From Saprospiraceae bacterium (lineage in GTDB: Bacteria; Bacteroidota; Bacteroidia; Chitinophagales; Saprospiraceae), in contig JAIXOO010000023.1 of the NCBI GenBank assembly GCA_027486765.1, forward strand, positions 1 to 64,000: a stretch of 64,000 nucleotides of DNA, written 5' to 3'. The notes beneath the pieces are model-generated. The model made no database searches. It had not been told where the DNA came from and saw nothing but the letters and a program-made list of their open reading frames with translations. A program made the translations under genes and the position numbers. Below, in pieces: positions 17,286 to 26,148 of the stretch (position 1 is its first letter; each line of letters begins with the position of its first letter).

Positions 17286-17350
17286 CAAAATTACGCTGGA
17301 AAGGGCCTTTGTCGTTTACCAATTTTTCATAAATGCTTACCAATTTTTCC
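17286..17350 (-). promoter_or_regulatory. AraC-type promoter 1 (OsmC-AraC operon)
   Basis: On the minus strand a perfect -7 box TAATTTTG occupies 17293-17286. Upstream of it are half-site 1 at 17315-17329 (TTTACCAATTTTTC on the plus strand) and half-site 2 at 17336-17350 (CTTACCAATTTTTCC), repeated with a 21-bp period. The near half-site begins 22 bases from the end of the -7 box, as in the two sister promoters, so a bound activator could touch RNA polymerase. Confidence 0.7.
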
Positions 17351-17385
17351 CGAAGAATAAACATGAGTCACCCCGAATTTTTCAG

Positions 17386-17555
17386 AGATTACAAAGCGAC
17401 ATTTTTTTAGCACAAAGGACACAAAGGCAGCACAAAGGACACAAAGACGCGATTTTGACAAAGCAATACGCCTCGGCTTTATCTTATTTTGGATATAAAG
17501 CCTCGTCAACGTCTCACCTTTGTGTCCTTTGTGCTGCCTTTGTGTCCTTTGTGCT
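17386..17555. repeat. Long intergenic palindrome, CACAAAGGACAC family, copy 1
   Basis: AGCACAAAGGACACAAAG starts the left arm at 17409; the arm runs to 17446 and is a perfect 38-bp inverted repeat of 17518-17555, with a 71-base centre. Each arm has an internal direct repeat. The preceding AAAGCGACA at 17390 is shared with the second copy at 36440-36552. With the promoter above, this accounts for most of 17207-17611; no gene was seen there. Confidence 0.85.
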
Positions 17556-17611
17556 CATTTTTTCATTGTGATACTTGTAAATTCGGGATGACGAACTGTT
17601 TAAAAATGAAA

Positions 17612-18160
17612 TCACGCGTACACTTCCTCCAGAGGCTGCGCTACAGGGAAGTCAATCGGAATTTGGGTCACCCCATGCAGGAAGTTGGAAATGATTTTGT
17701 CGCCAATGACGATAAGGATATCTACCAGGTTGGCTTTGTTGTAGCCTGCGGCAAAGAGGTTTTCGACCACTTCGGCAGAGGGTTTGCCCCGCTTGATGGT
17801 AGCCTCTTTCACGAATTTGGCAAGCGCATCCAATTTGGCGTCAAAACTTGCCTCGCCGCTGCGGATTTCGAGAATTTGCTCGTCTGTGAAGCCATTCATC
17901 TTGCCCAAAGCAGTGTGGGCACTCAGACAGTAAAGACATTCGTTCACTTGACTCACTACTAGGTTGATGACCTCCCGTTCCTTGGCGCGTAGGGTGCTTT
18001 TGCGGTTTTGGAGGGTAAGGTAATCACCCAGCGCTGTATCGTTTAGGGCAAAGGTGGCGTAGAGGTTGGGTACAAAGCCGAGACCTTTTTGCAGGTTGTC
18101 AAAGTGGACTTGGTTGCTTTCTGAAACCTCGCTTCTGGCTGGGACGGTGAAGTGTGTCAT
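17612..18160 (-). CDS. AhpD-like carboxymuconolactone decarboxylase family protein
   Basis: 182 residues from the ATG at 18160; a TTG three codons upstream was not chosen. The AhpD motif is complete, with E74, C75, C78 and H82 in NECLYCLSAH. In AhpD and relatives the CXXC pair and His act in peroxide or electron relay reactions. A membrane segment is absent, so it is cytoplasmic. The gene stands alone on the minus strand; its promoter shares the AraC-type architecture with the OsmC operon, which supports a role in peroxide defence. Confidence 0.88.
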   Translation of the reverse strand: MTHFTVPARSEVSESNQVHFDNLQKGLGFVPNLYATFALNDTALGDYLTLQNRKSTLRAKEREVINLVVSQVNECLYCLSAHTALGKMNGFTDEQILEIRSGEASFDAKLDALAKFVKEATIKRGKPSAEVVENLFAAGYNKANLVDILIVIGDKIISNFLHGVTQIPIDFPVAQPLEEVYA

Positions 18161-18189
18161 TTTTTTCAATTTTAAGTTTGAAAGAATTT

Positions 18190-18473
18190 TGTTCGTTTTG
18201 ATGATACAAAGATAGGAGCGAAGGAGACTGAGAAGCTAGGCGATGTTTCCCAGCTATTTACCAATTGTTCCCGAATGCTAAAAAAATGTTCCTTCCGCTA
18301 ATTCTCGCCAATCGTTCAAGTCTTTTTACACACTGGCTCAAAAAAACAGGGCAATTTCGATGTATTATTTAGGCGCTTTTCTGTAGCTTTAAGCTCATTG
18401 CCGTCAATGGTTACTGCGGCAATGAGCGGGGTAGAGGAGGGAGAGTTGCGGTAGTGCAAGAGTTAGGCACAAG
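18190..18473. repeat. Left boundary repeat of accessory insert 1
   Basis: This stretch is similar throughout to 27650-27900, including the AraC promoter, a 26-base identical block at 18383-18408 and a hairpin GCTCATTGCCG (18393-18403) / CGGCAATGAGC (18417-18427). Similarity ends near GTTAGGCACAAGC (18461-18473), matched by GTTAGCAACAACC in copy 2. AT-rich accessory genes begin just beyond. No gene was seen in 18161-18544. Confidence 0.7.
18207..18271 (-). promoter_or_regulatory. AraC-type promoter 2 (AhpD-like gene)
   Basis: The -7 box TATCTTTG is perfect on the minus strand at 18214-18207. Half-sites lie at 18236-18250 (ending GATGTTTCC) and 18257-18271 (TTACCAATTGTTCC), with the conserved TTCC at 18247 and 18268, 21 bases apart. 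The 22-base offset from the -7 box is identical to the other two promoters. Confidence 0.7.
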
Positions 18474-18544
18474 CTTAATGAAGGCGCAACCAGATTGCTA
18501 ATTTGACCATCTTTAAAAAAAAGATAAACCAAAATAATCAAACT

Positions 18545-19063
18545 ATGAAAACCGTAAAACTCATAATCGTTCTTGTTTCTTTAATAATTTCGACCAGTTG
18601 TCATAAGGACAATAACGAGGAAATTAAAAACGTCAATGTAGACCAATATATTCAGCAATTAAAATCAGGTAAGTATGACTCTGCTGATCTTCCTGCATTT
18701 ACCTATCTGGACATACCAGCATTACTCGCATACAGAAACGAGACTCAAAAAATAACGAATTTCCCTCGCAATGGAATTTCATCATTTTATCAGCAAGATT
18801 GCACGCTAGGACTGTATGTTTTATGGACAATTGAATCAATTAGAGCAGTTGCGATAAGTAGTAAATATTTGATTGGACGATTTCCATCCCAAAATCCATT
18901 GTTAGAGAAAAGTGATTATAGTGAGTTATTTTTGGATACTAATGAGACACATGAAATTGCCTCAAAAGCTTATTATGACTGGTGGATAGCCAATAAGAAA
19001 AAAGAATTTAGTGAGTTTAAAAATATTGACCCATTAAAAAATACAGTTTATAAATGGCACTGA
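18545..19063 (+). CDS. Lipoprotein resembling DUF4943, function unknown
   Basis: 172 residues from the ATG at 18545; an in-frame ATG at 18503 would add a charged leader before the signal and was not used. Lipoprotein signal ending ISTSC. The body contains PAFTYLDIPALLAYRNETQ and the phrase LGLYVLWTIESIRAVAIS, which I associate with DUF4943, a small family of unknown function in Bacteroidota, though I cannot confirm it. AT-rich compared with flanking genes. It is the first gene of accessory insert 1. Confidence 0.55.
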   Translation: MKTVKLIIVLVSLIISTSCHKDNNEEIKNVNVDQYIQQLKSGKYDSADLPAFTYLDIPALLAYRNETQKITNFPRNGISSFYQQDCTLGLYVLWTIESIRAVAISSKYLIGRFPSQNPLLEKSDYSELFLDTNETHEIASKAYYDWWIANKKKEFSEFKNIDPLKNTVYKWH

Positions 19064-19093
19064 AAAATAAAAGCCTAGTGCAATACCTTGGAG

Positions 19094-19633
19094 ATGAAAA
19101 ATAACGAAAAAATCTATCTTGAGTTGAGCAAACAATTCACTGATCAGGAGATTGTTGAAGGCTACGTGTTTCCAGCCGATTTGGATGAGCTGGAAAAAGA
19201 GACTATTGAAGCAGAGTTCAGAGCCTTACGCTTAAAGGCTTTAAAAGAAAGCACTGAGGAACAAAGGTTGTTGTCGGCACTGATGCGCATGAAATTACTG
19301 ATCCAAGATTATCTCGGGCGAAGTGATTTTGAAAAAGAATTTTCATTTGCACATCAGTTAGAACAGTACATCAAACTCATTGGTCGAAACCAAAAGGACT
19401 TCGCCTCTGAGATTGATCTTCATCCAACTAAACTAAGCAGGCTTCTTAATGGAAGAGACAATCCCAATAATGAGCTGGTGTATCGATTAGAAAAACACTG
19501 TGGGAACGTCATACCCGCAATCTATTGGTGGAAGTTGTATGCCAAACAATTGGAGGACGCAATAAAAACGGATGAACTGGTAAGGAGCATCGAATGGGGC
19601 AAAGTCAAAAATAATCTAAAGTTTAGAGCTTGA
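19094..19633 (+). CDS. Antitoxin-like XRE helix-turn-helix protein
   Basis: 179 residues from the ATG at 19094; the TTG six bases earlier is less likely. The N-terminal 90 residues are helical and charged. The HTH lies at about 98-160 (YIKLIGRNQKDFASEIDLHP, then KLSRLLNGRDNP), the XRE/HigA arrangement. HigA-type antitoxins are normally next to a toxin, but neither neighbour looks like one. It may be an orphan antitoxin or a plain regulator. The base composition is AT-rich, like the rest of this insert. Confidence 0.55.
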   Translation: MKNNEKIYLELSKQFTDQEIVEGYVFPADLDELEKETIEAEFRALRLKALKESTEEQRLLSALMRMKLLIQDYLGRSDFEKEFSFAHQLEQYIKLIGRNQKDFASEIDLHPTKLSRLLNGRDNPNNELVYRLEKHCGNVIPAIYWWKLYAKQLEDAIKTDELVRSIEWGKVKNNLKFRA

Positions 19634-19793
19634 ATATAGGGCGAACAATCGCTCTCTGAAAGTTGATTCTAAGCGTCGCATTTTCGGGGAGCATAACGTT
19701 CCATGAAAGCAAAAAGACCCCGTTCTTCGATTAAAGAAAAAGAAGCAAAACTCAAAAGCCATACCTCTCGGATTCAGTTTTGTGCAAATTATT

Positions 19794-20465
19794 CTAGTGC
19801 ATTAACTCATATTTAGAAATTGCTTTTTTTATGTCAACAGTTTCATAGGCGACATCTGATTCTGCCTGATGATGTGCCATCCACACCATCGCTTGTGCCA
19901 ATTTAGCAACAGGAAGCCCAAATATTCCGCCTACCGTAAATATTTGCTCTAACCAGCCCCTTTTACCCTCGCCTCTATTGAGTAAACCAGGTCTTAATAT
20001 TGCAGTTCTACCAAAGTTCATTGACCTTACAAAATCTTCGGTTTCCCCTTTTACCCTTGTCATCCGAAAATTGCTTTTGGAGTCGGACCTATCACCAGTG
20101 ATAATTGCAAAAAATTCGACACCCGCTGATTTTGAAAATTGGGCAAAACCTGTCGCTATACCAAAGTCCACATTTTGATACTCTTCGGCTTTACTCTTTT
20201 TAAACACATCATTAAATGTAGTTCCGATGCAGCAAAAAGCAGCATTTGCACCATTCGCTATTTGGGTATCCAAAGAACCAATTTCAATCATGTTGGGCAA
20301 AATAATTTGCGTTAGTTTTGGATTTCCTTTGTGCACTGAATTTTCTCTTCGACCAATAGCAACAATTGATTCACAATTGGGTGATGCTATTAAAATATCC
20401 AAGAGCGCAGATCCTGTTGATCCCGTATGACCAATTACCAATGCTTTAATTTTTTTACTTGACAT
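19794..20465 (-). CDS. Atypical SDR / NAD(P)-binding oxidoreductase (HTATIP2-like)
   Basis: 223 residues. The Rossmann start KALVIGHTGSTGSALLDIL carries the GXXGXXG motif. The second region IVAIGRRENS and the FFAIITGDRSDSKS/RMTRVKGETED stretch fit the TIP30/HTATIP2-like atypical SDR group, where the YXXXK is replaced or modified. The exact reaction is unknown. It is the only minus-strand gene in accessory insert 1 and converges with the XRE gene; upstream it diverges from the AraC gene at 20615. Confidence 0.7.
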   Translation of the reverse strand: MSSKKIKALVIGHTGSTGSALLDILIASPNCESIVAIGRRENSVHKGNPKLTQIILPNMIEIGSLDTQIANGANAAFCCIGTTFNDVFKKSKAEEYQNVDFGIATGFAQFSKSAGVEFFAIITGDRSDSKSNFRMTRVKGETEDFVRSMNFGRTAILRPGLLNRGEGKRGWLEQIFTVGGIFGLPVAKLAQAMVWMAHHQAESDVAYETVDIKKAISKYELMH

Positions 20466-20614
20466 GTTTCTTTAGATTTAGATTATGCTGCAAAAGTAGT
20501 TTGAGTTTTACCAAAACACTTAGTTCGAAGCAAAGCAATCTGGGTACTTTTAGAAAGTAAATTGAATTTTTATAGAGATTATCTGTAGTTTTGCATGAAA
20601 AATAGAAACAAAGA

Positions 20615-21463
20615 ATGAATGTCGACATAGGCTTTAATGAAAATGTGGAAATCGAGGATTTCTTTTTAGGGCAAACAGATTTGAAAAATGATTTGATGCA
20701 ACCACTCAATGTTGGAAATAGTACACTACTGATTTGTAACTCGGGTAGGGCATTAGTTATGCTTTACAATAAAAAACATTTGTTCAAAAAGGGCGATTTT
20801 TTAATTGCAAATTGGGATATGCGCCCTGTTTTTTTAAAAGTATCCAAAGGTTTTTCAACCGATTATTTCAAAATGTCTGATGATGTATTTTATGATGTTT
20901 TTCGTAATGTATCCAGTTCGTTTTGCCAATTTACTTACAACTACCCCATTTTTAGATTAACATTCGAGCAACTTCATCAACTTAAAATATGGACTGAACA
21001 GGTATATTGGCTCAATAACAATCTTCATGGGGGGCAAAAAAAGAATTTAATGGTCAATTATCTTCAAAGCTTAATGTTGGTGATTGATGAAGAAATCATG
21101 AAAGTTTCGCAACGACTTTCATTGCCAGCGATGCCGAGACAATTAGAGATTTTGCGTGAATTTGGCGCATTATTACAACGCTATGTAAAAGAACATCACG
21201 ATGTGGCTTTTTATGCCCATAAACTCTTGATAACGCCTTATTATCTATCAACAATCACCTCAAAAGTGATGCAGGAAACTCCAAAATCATTGATAGACAA
21301 GCAGCTGATTCAGGAGATAAAAAAAGGCATCTTGTTAAACACCCCGCTAAAAATTATTGCAGACCAATTGCATTTTGAAGACACCTCTTATATGAGTAGA
21401 TTTTTCAAAAGACATGCAAGGTTAACACCTTCCGAATTTAGAGAAAAAGGCAATTTTGGCTAA
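20615..21463 (+). CDS. AraC-family transcriptional regulator (accessory insert 1)
   Basis: 282 residues with a degenerate cupin-like N-terminal half and a C-terminal two-HTH domain (about 175-280) ending in the signature IIADQLHFEDTSYMSRFFKR and RLTPSEFR. Divergent from the SDR-like gene with a 149-base gap, the usual arrangement for a regulator and its target, so the SDR may be its target. It is AT-richer than the other AraC gene, and its promoter lacks the 21-bp half-sites of that regulon. Confidence 0.85.
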   Translation: MNVDIGFNENVEIEDFFLGQTDLKNDLMQPLNVGNSTLLICNSGRALVMLYNKKHLFKKGDFLIANWDMRPVFLKVSKGFSTDYFKMSDDVFYDVFRNVSSSFCQFTYNYPIFRLTFEQLHQLKIWTEQVYWLNNNLHGGQKKNLMVNYLQSLMLVIDEEIMKVSQRLSLPAMPRQLEILREFGALLQRYVKEHHDVAFYAHKLLITPYYLSTITSKVMQETPKSLIDKQLIQEIKKGILLNTPLKIIADQLHFEDTSYMSRFFKRHARLTPSEFREKGNFG

Positions 21464-21473
21464 TAGAATTGGC

Positions 21474-21613
21474 GCAGAAGAAGAAATTCAAAAAAACCTG
21501 AATTCCAAAGGCAAATCCAAGCATTCAAAAAACGATGGCACCGCTCTCACACAGTGCCATCTTCATTTGCCAAATACTTTGATTTCCATGATTCAGCAAA
21601 CTTAACCCTCTCC
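21474..21613. repeat. Right boundary repeat of accessory insert 1, with terminator
   Basis: Closely similar to 29441-29587 over about 140 bases: GAAGAAATTCAAAAAAACCT at 21479, AGTGCCATCTTCATTTGC at 21553, and CAGCAAACTTAACCCTCTC at 21594. On the minus strand it contains a hairpin (arms 21561-21554 and 21541-21534, GATGGCAC/GTGCCATC) followed by a T-rich run, a Rho-independent terminator for the DUF4249 gene just beyond. Confidence 0.75.
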
Positions 21614-21623
21614 TAAGAGCTCT

Positions 21624-22457
21624 TTACTGGGTAACGTTTAGATATAAAGTATCGGAACTGATGGCGGTGAAAATGCCCAGTCCGTTTTTGACATTGGTCG
21701 GAGGGGATTTCAGATTGAGCGAGTTGTCACCGGAATCCTGGTACAGCAGGGCATATTCGGCGTTGATATGGTACAAAATGATCCGGTGTTGCCCATAATA
21801 TTGGAATTGCTGGCTTCTTAGTTCATAAGTGTTGTTTTGAGTTGGCTCTACCCGAAACAAGCGCGGAGGCGGTGTGATCCCCAAACCACTGAAATCAAAA
21901 ATGGGATCTGGGTCGGTTTCGGTATTCTCGACAACCAACAGGTAGTAAGATTGATCGGCATTGCTCCAATTGAATTTGACTGGATCAGGAAAATTCCTCA
22001 TCCCGCCGCTAGGGGGAAAAGAGATTTGTGGTACACTGATGGAAGTCACATCTTGCGTAAATCCGAGAGGCTTTGCCAAAACGGTGGTCTCCGCACTCAC
22101 CGGTTTACCTTTGAACTCAAATTCCAATTGGTAGGTTTGGCCTGCTTGAACGGTCAATCCATCCTTGCCACTGCGGTAAAGCCCATCGCCTTGGGGCAAT
22201 AAAGCATAACTTTTTCCTCCACTTTTGATGTTCAGGTTGAGCGCGTCCAGGTCTGCGGGATCGAGGTTCAATTCTGTATCAAAAGGTGATTTGCGGGTAA
22301 GTTGAATTTCGACTGAATTTCCTTCGAATAAATAACCTTCCACTACTGGTACATCATTGAATTCAATGCCTGTATTGTCCTCACATGAGGCAAGGCTGAT
22401 GGATAAAAGAGCCATTGCCATGCACGATTTGATATATTGGAAAATTGCTGTTTTCAT
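21624..22457 (-). CDS. DUF4249 outer-membrane lipoprotein (cassette 2)
   Basis: 277 residues from the ATG at 22457; the TTG two codons earlier was not used. The signal ends ISLASC (C25). The Ig-like N-terminal half (VPVVEGYLFEGNSVEIQLTR, then a YALLPQGDGLYRSG hairpin) and the later WSNADQSYYLLVVENTE match the DUF4249 family, as in cassette 1. It starts 13 bases after the receptor stop, so it is co-transcribed with it, and is followed by a terminator in the right boundary repeat. Probable surface-exposed partner of the receptor. Confidence 0.85.
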   Translation of the reverse strand: MKTAIFQYIKSCMAMALLSISLASCEDNTGIEFNDVPVVEGYLFEGNSVEIQLTRKSPFDTELNLDPADLDALNLNIKSGGKSYALLPQGDGLYRSGKDGLTVQAGQTYQLEFEFKGKPVSAETTVLAKPLGFTQDVTSISVPQISFPPSGGMRNFPDPVKFNWSNADQSYYLLVVENTETDPDPIFDFSGLGITPPPRLFRVEPTQNNTYELRSQQFQYYGQHRIILYHINAEYALLYQDSGDNSLNLKSPPTNVKNGLGIFTAISSDTLYLNVTQ

Positions 22458-22469
22458 GTTCAATAAATT

Positions 22470-25247
22470 TTAGAGTTTGAGGGTAAAAGTGAGATTAGGG
22501 GTGAACCCCAGGTAGTTTTTATCCACTTCAAATACCTCACCTTCATCGATTTGGTATTCCTTGTACCACACATTTTTGCGTCCGTACAAATTGAAGATCG
22601 ATAGCCCCACGCTACCCCGCTCATTACCGTCATTGCGCGGATTAAAATTGCAGGTTATCCCCACGTCAAAGCGGTGATAATCAGGGAGGCGGTTCCCATT
22701 TTTAGCACTTGTCGTGATGTAGTCTTCTTCAGTTCCGTCCAAAAGAGTAATGCTGTACCCGCCGTCCGGCGCGGTGTATGGTCTTCCCGTAGCATAAATC
22801 CAGGTAGCCGACAAATCCCAACGCCCTATCTTTCGGATCCCCACTGCTTTAAACTCATGGCTCACGTCCTGATTGGCCGGGAAATAGTCGTCGCCATAGA
22901 TGTTAATTTGATTGCGCGCCTGCCCCAGCGTATAACTCACCCAACCAGTGTACTTTCCACTCTTTTTTTGTGCCAGCAACTCAATACCCCGGGAGAAACC
23001 CTGGCCCGAATAAAAATTCTCTTCGTAGCTAATTTGCCCCGGACGCAAGGAGTAACGCAGAGAATACTCCGAGATGCCGTTCAATTTTTTGTAATAAGTT
23101 TCAGCCGAAAACAAGTACTTGGGCGTTTCGTAAGCAGCCCCCAAAATGTAATGCCAGGCGGAACTGACGGGTACATTTTGGTCATTCGACAAAATCCAGA
23201 AATCGCGACTGCCCGAAAGCAAATCTTCCCGCACCACTCGATTTGCAAACTGGTAGTACTTCCCCACGGCCGCATTCAGGCGTACCCGCGAAGTCAATCG
23301 ATAGGTCGCATTCAAACGAGGCTCGAAATAGGTCTTACCAGTAGGCTCAAAATAGGATGCCCGAATGCCCGGGGTGAGATCCAGCTTTTTATCCAAAAGA
23401 CTGATTTTATCTTGCAGGTAAAGGGCACCCAGCACGCCTTGATCCACGCGGTCCAAAACTGAAATGGTATCGTTTTGACTGAACGAATAGGCGATGTCAT
23501 AATAGGTCAGCGCCAGGCCAAAAGCCAAGGTATTGCGATCATCCAGGTCGTAGGTGAAATCAGAGCGCAGGCTCCAATCCTTAACATTGTTGGTTTCGAT
23601 CAATCCATTGCGGATTTCCCGCTCTTCCCCATCTGGATTGGTAATGGTACCCTGATTGGTGCGGTCGCGATCTGAGTAATAATTGGAAAAACTCAGTAGG
23701 GTATTGCCATACAACTTGGGTGAAAAGCGACGCGACCACTTCAAGCTGCTACCAATATTCCCATAATTGGTCAAATCGGTATTGCTAATGCCTCCACTGC
23801 GGTTGCCTCCTCCTCCAAATGCGCCAAAATCAATACTGGTGCTGTTGTCAAGGTAATCGGTGCCATTGAAAAAACTGAGGGAAAAAATATCTGCTTTGCT
23901 GGCACGCCAGGTTAATTTGCCGTTCAAATCGTAGAAATAGGAGGAAACAGTAGAGTTGAAACTAGGTCCGCCTGAGCCTCCAAAAGGCCCGCCGCCACCA
24001 CCTCCCAATTGCCGACCTAGCCCAGGCCCGCCATTTTCTTCTTCCCCTTTGAAGCGGTTAAAAATCTGATTGTAGAGTGGGCCTTTCCAGGAGCGACGCC
24101 CCGTAGCCAGGAAGGTGATTTTTTTTCCAATCGGTCCTTCGACATAGGCATTGGCACTGAGGAGGCTCAGGTCCCCTCCTCCTGAAAAACGTTTGGCATT
24201 GCCTTCCTTGCCCGTAATTTCCGTTACGCTGGACAAACGCCCTCCAAAACGGGATTCAAAGCCCCCCTTATACAATTGTAAATCCTTAAGTGCATTGTAG
24301 TTGAAGGCGGAGAAAAAACCATACAAGTGATCAACGTGGTACACCGTAAAACCATCATACAAAATCAAGTTTTGATCCGGAGTGCCTCCACGTACAAAAA
24401 GGCCAGAGGTGCTTTCATTGGCGGCAGACACCCCTGGCAGCAGTTGAAGGGAACGCATGATGTCGCGTTCTCCTACGTTCGGGAGCTTGGCTAATTGTTT
24501 GGGCGTCAACTGAACAACACTGCCGGATTCTTTGGGGCGCATCAGAGCCTCGCTTTCAGCAGTAATGGTGACTTCGTCCAACTGAAGTGAACCTTCAGCG
24601 AATAGTTCGATGATCAAATTGCTCTTGGGCAAATCGGGATTCAATTGCAACTCAAGGCTTTGGTAGCCAAGGTAGGAAATGATTAAAGTTGAAGTGTCGC
24701 TTGGTACTTTCAATAGTGTGAAGTAACCATCGCCGTTGGAGCTGGCACCAGTCGCGTTTTTTTTGATCAAAATGCTGGCAAAAGGTAGCGACTCGCCACT
24801 ACTGGCGTCTTTGACAACCCCACTGAGGGTGAAATTATTGGACTTGGCAGGACCCTGGTATTTGACCGCTGTGCTAGGTAGCCCATTCCTGAGGTTGTTA
24901 TCGCCGCGACGAATGATGTTGATGGTATTATTTTTACCATCTAACTGCCAGTTGAGTTGGAGGCGCTTGCACCAGCGGTTAAGGACTTCTTCCAATGTTT
25001 GGCTGAAAGGGCGATCCTCAATTCGAGTGCTGCTGAACAGCTTAGGGTTACCTTCAAAACGAATACCAGTCTCTCCCTGTAATTGCTTGAGTACCTCACC
25101 AAGGGTGCCTTGATAAAAACGATCTGGTTTATAGGCACGCAACAATTGTACAATGGATGTTGAATCTACACCGCCACTTTGTGCGCATAAATAGGGGCTC
25201 CCGACGAAAAAAAAGAAACTGATTATCCAGGTAAATTTTCGGTTCAT
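22470..25247 (-). CDS. TonB-dependent receptor with STN-like and carboxypeptidase-regulatory domains (cassette 2)
   Basis: 925 residues from the ATG at 25247. Signal peptide about 1-23. Then an STN-like domain (about 35-115: LGEVLKQLQGETGIRFEGNP and TLEEVLNRWCKRLQLNWQ), which in FecA-like receptors signals to an anti-sigma factor; next a CarboxypepD_reg domain (about 140-225), a plug (about 235-350, GLFVRGGTPDQNLILYDG) and the barrel. A Gly-rich loop of GGGGGPFGGSGG lies in the barrel. The STN domain is absent from the first receptor, although no sigma/anti-sigma pair is adjacent; a LytS/LytTR pair is. Confidence 0.92.
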   Translation of the reverse strand: MNRKFTWIISFFFFVGSPYLCAQSGGVDSTSIVQLLRAYKPDRFYQGTLGEVLKQLQGETGIRFEGNPKLFSSTRIEDRPFSQTLEEVLNRWCKRLQLNWQLDGKNNTINIIRRGDNNLRNGLPSTAVKYQGPAKSNNFTLSGVVKDASSGESLPFASILIKKNATGASSNGDGYFTLLKVPSDTSTLIISYLGYQSLELQLNPDLPKSNLIIELFAEGSLQLDEVTITAESEALMRPKESGSVVQLTPKQLAKLPNVGERDIMRSLQLLPGVSAANESTSGLFVRGGTPDQNLILYDGFTVYHVDHLYGFFSAFNYNALKDLQLYKGGFESRFGGRLSSVTEITGKEGNAKRFSGGGDLSLLSANAYVEGPIGKKITFLATGRRSWKGPLYNQIFNRFKGEEENGGPGLGRQLGGGGGGPFGGSGGPSFNSTVSSYFYDLNGKLTWRASKADIFSLSFFNGTDYLDNSTSIDFGAFGGGGNRSGGISNTDLTNYGNIGSSLKWSRRFSPKLYGNTLLSFSNYYSDRDRTNQGTITNPDGEEREIRNGLIETNNVKDWSLRSDFTYDLDDRNTLAFGLALTYYDIAYSFSQNDTISVLDRVDQGVLGALYLQDKISLLDKKLDLTPGIRASYFEPTGKTYFEPRLNATYRLTSRVRLNAAVGKYYQFANRVVREDLLSGSRDFWILSNDQNVPVSSAWHYILGAAYETPKYLFSAETYYKKLNGISEYSLRYSLRPGQISYEENFYSGQGFSRGIELLAQKKSGKYTGWVSYTLGQARNQINIYGDDYFPANQDVSHEFKAVGIRKIGRWDLSATWIYATGRPYTAPDGGYSITLLDGTEEDYITTSAKNGNRLPDYHRFDVGITCNFNPRNDGNERGSVGLSIFNLYGRKNVWYKEYQIDEGEVFEVDKNYLGFTPNLTFTLKL

Positions 25248-25411
25248 GTAGATGGATTTTAGCAAAAGAAGCCCACCAATTCGATGGATTCCGGGCTAAA
25301 GATGACTCATCCATGCCAATGCGTTGGTCGGCTACCTGACGCTCGAAGGCTAGTGTATACCAGGCAAACTTATGTGTAGATCAAAAGGCAAAAAGTGGAG
25401 ATGACAAAAAA

Positions 25412-26131
25412 CTATTTGAGTTTAAAATATTGCTGTAAACGTTCCCAGGCTGAATCACCGATGGGCAACTCATGCCCGGCAATGCTGAGGGATTTTTTGT
25501 TTAAAGTCTCTATTTTGTCCAATGCGACGAGGTAGGAGCGGTGAATACGGGCGAATTGGCTTGCTGGAAGCTGATCTTCAACTGCTTTTAAATTCAGACG
25601 GGTCACCAGGGGCTTTGGGGCGCCTTGCAAAAAGATTTTTACATAATCCTTCAATCCTTCCACAAACAAAACATCCTGAAAGTTCACTTTAACGAGGTTG
25701 TAATCAATGTGGATCATCATAAAATTTGATGGAGCGGGAACAGGTGAACTAGTCTCTGCTGCGGCCACCCGCAAGCGGAGTTGATGCCATTCCTGAGCTT
25801 TGGTACAGGCCTTCAAAAAGCGCTCAAAACTGACGGGTTTGACCAAATAATCCAGCGCATTGAGGTCGTAACTTTCCAACGAATAGTGTTTGTGGGCGGT
25901 GACAAAAACGATCATGGGGGGCTGTGGCAATGATTTCACAAAAGACAATCCATCCAAACCGGGCATTTGAATGTCCAGAAAAATTAAATCGGGCCGATGT
26001 ATAGAAATGGCCTGAATGGCTTCAAAGGCATTTTTACAGCGGGCTACATTTTCTACAAAAGGAATACGTTGCAAGTTGTCCTCCAATAAATCAAGGGCCA
26101 ATGGCTCGTCGTCAATAATGATACTTTTCAT
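25412..26131 (-). CDS. LytTR response regulator (cassette 2)
   Basis: 239 residues. Receiver domain with D7-D8 and phospho-accepting D53 (FLDIQMPGLDG), K near VKPVSFERF, and a C-terminal LytTR domain (about 140-237) with FARIHRSYLV. It is partner of the LytS-type kinase 17 bases upstream. A 164-base gap separates it from the TonB receptor, whose promoter it may control. Confidence 0.93.
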   Translation of the reverse strand: MKSIIIDDEPLALDLLEDNLQRIPFVENVARCKNAFEAIQAISIHRPDLIFLDIQMPGLDGLSFVKSLPQPPMIVFVTAHKHYSLESYDLNALDYLVKPVSFERFLKACTKAQEWHQLRLRVAAAETSSPVPAPSNFMMIHIDYNLVKVNFQDVLFVEGLKDYVKIFLQGAPKPLVTRLNLKAVEDQLPASQFARIHRSYLVALDKIETLNKKSLSIAGHELPIGDSAWERLQQYFKLK

Positions 26132-26148
26132 GTGGTTTGGGTAAAGGC

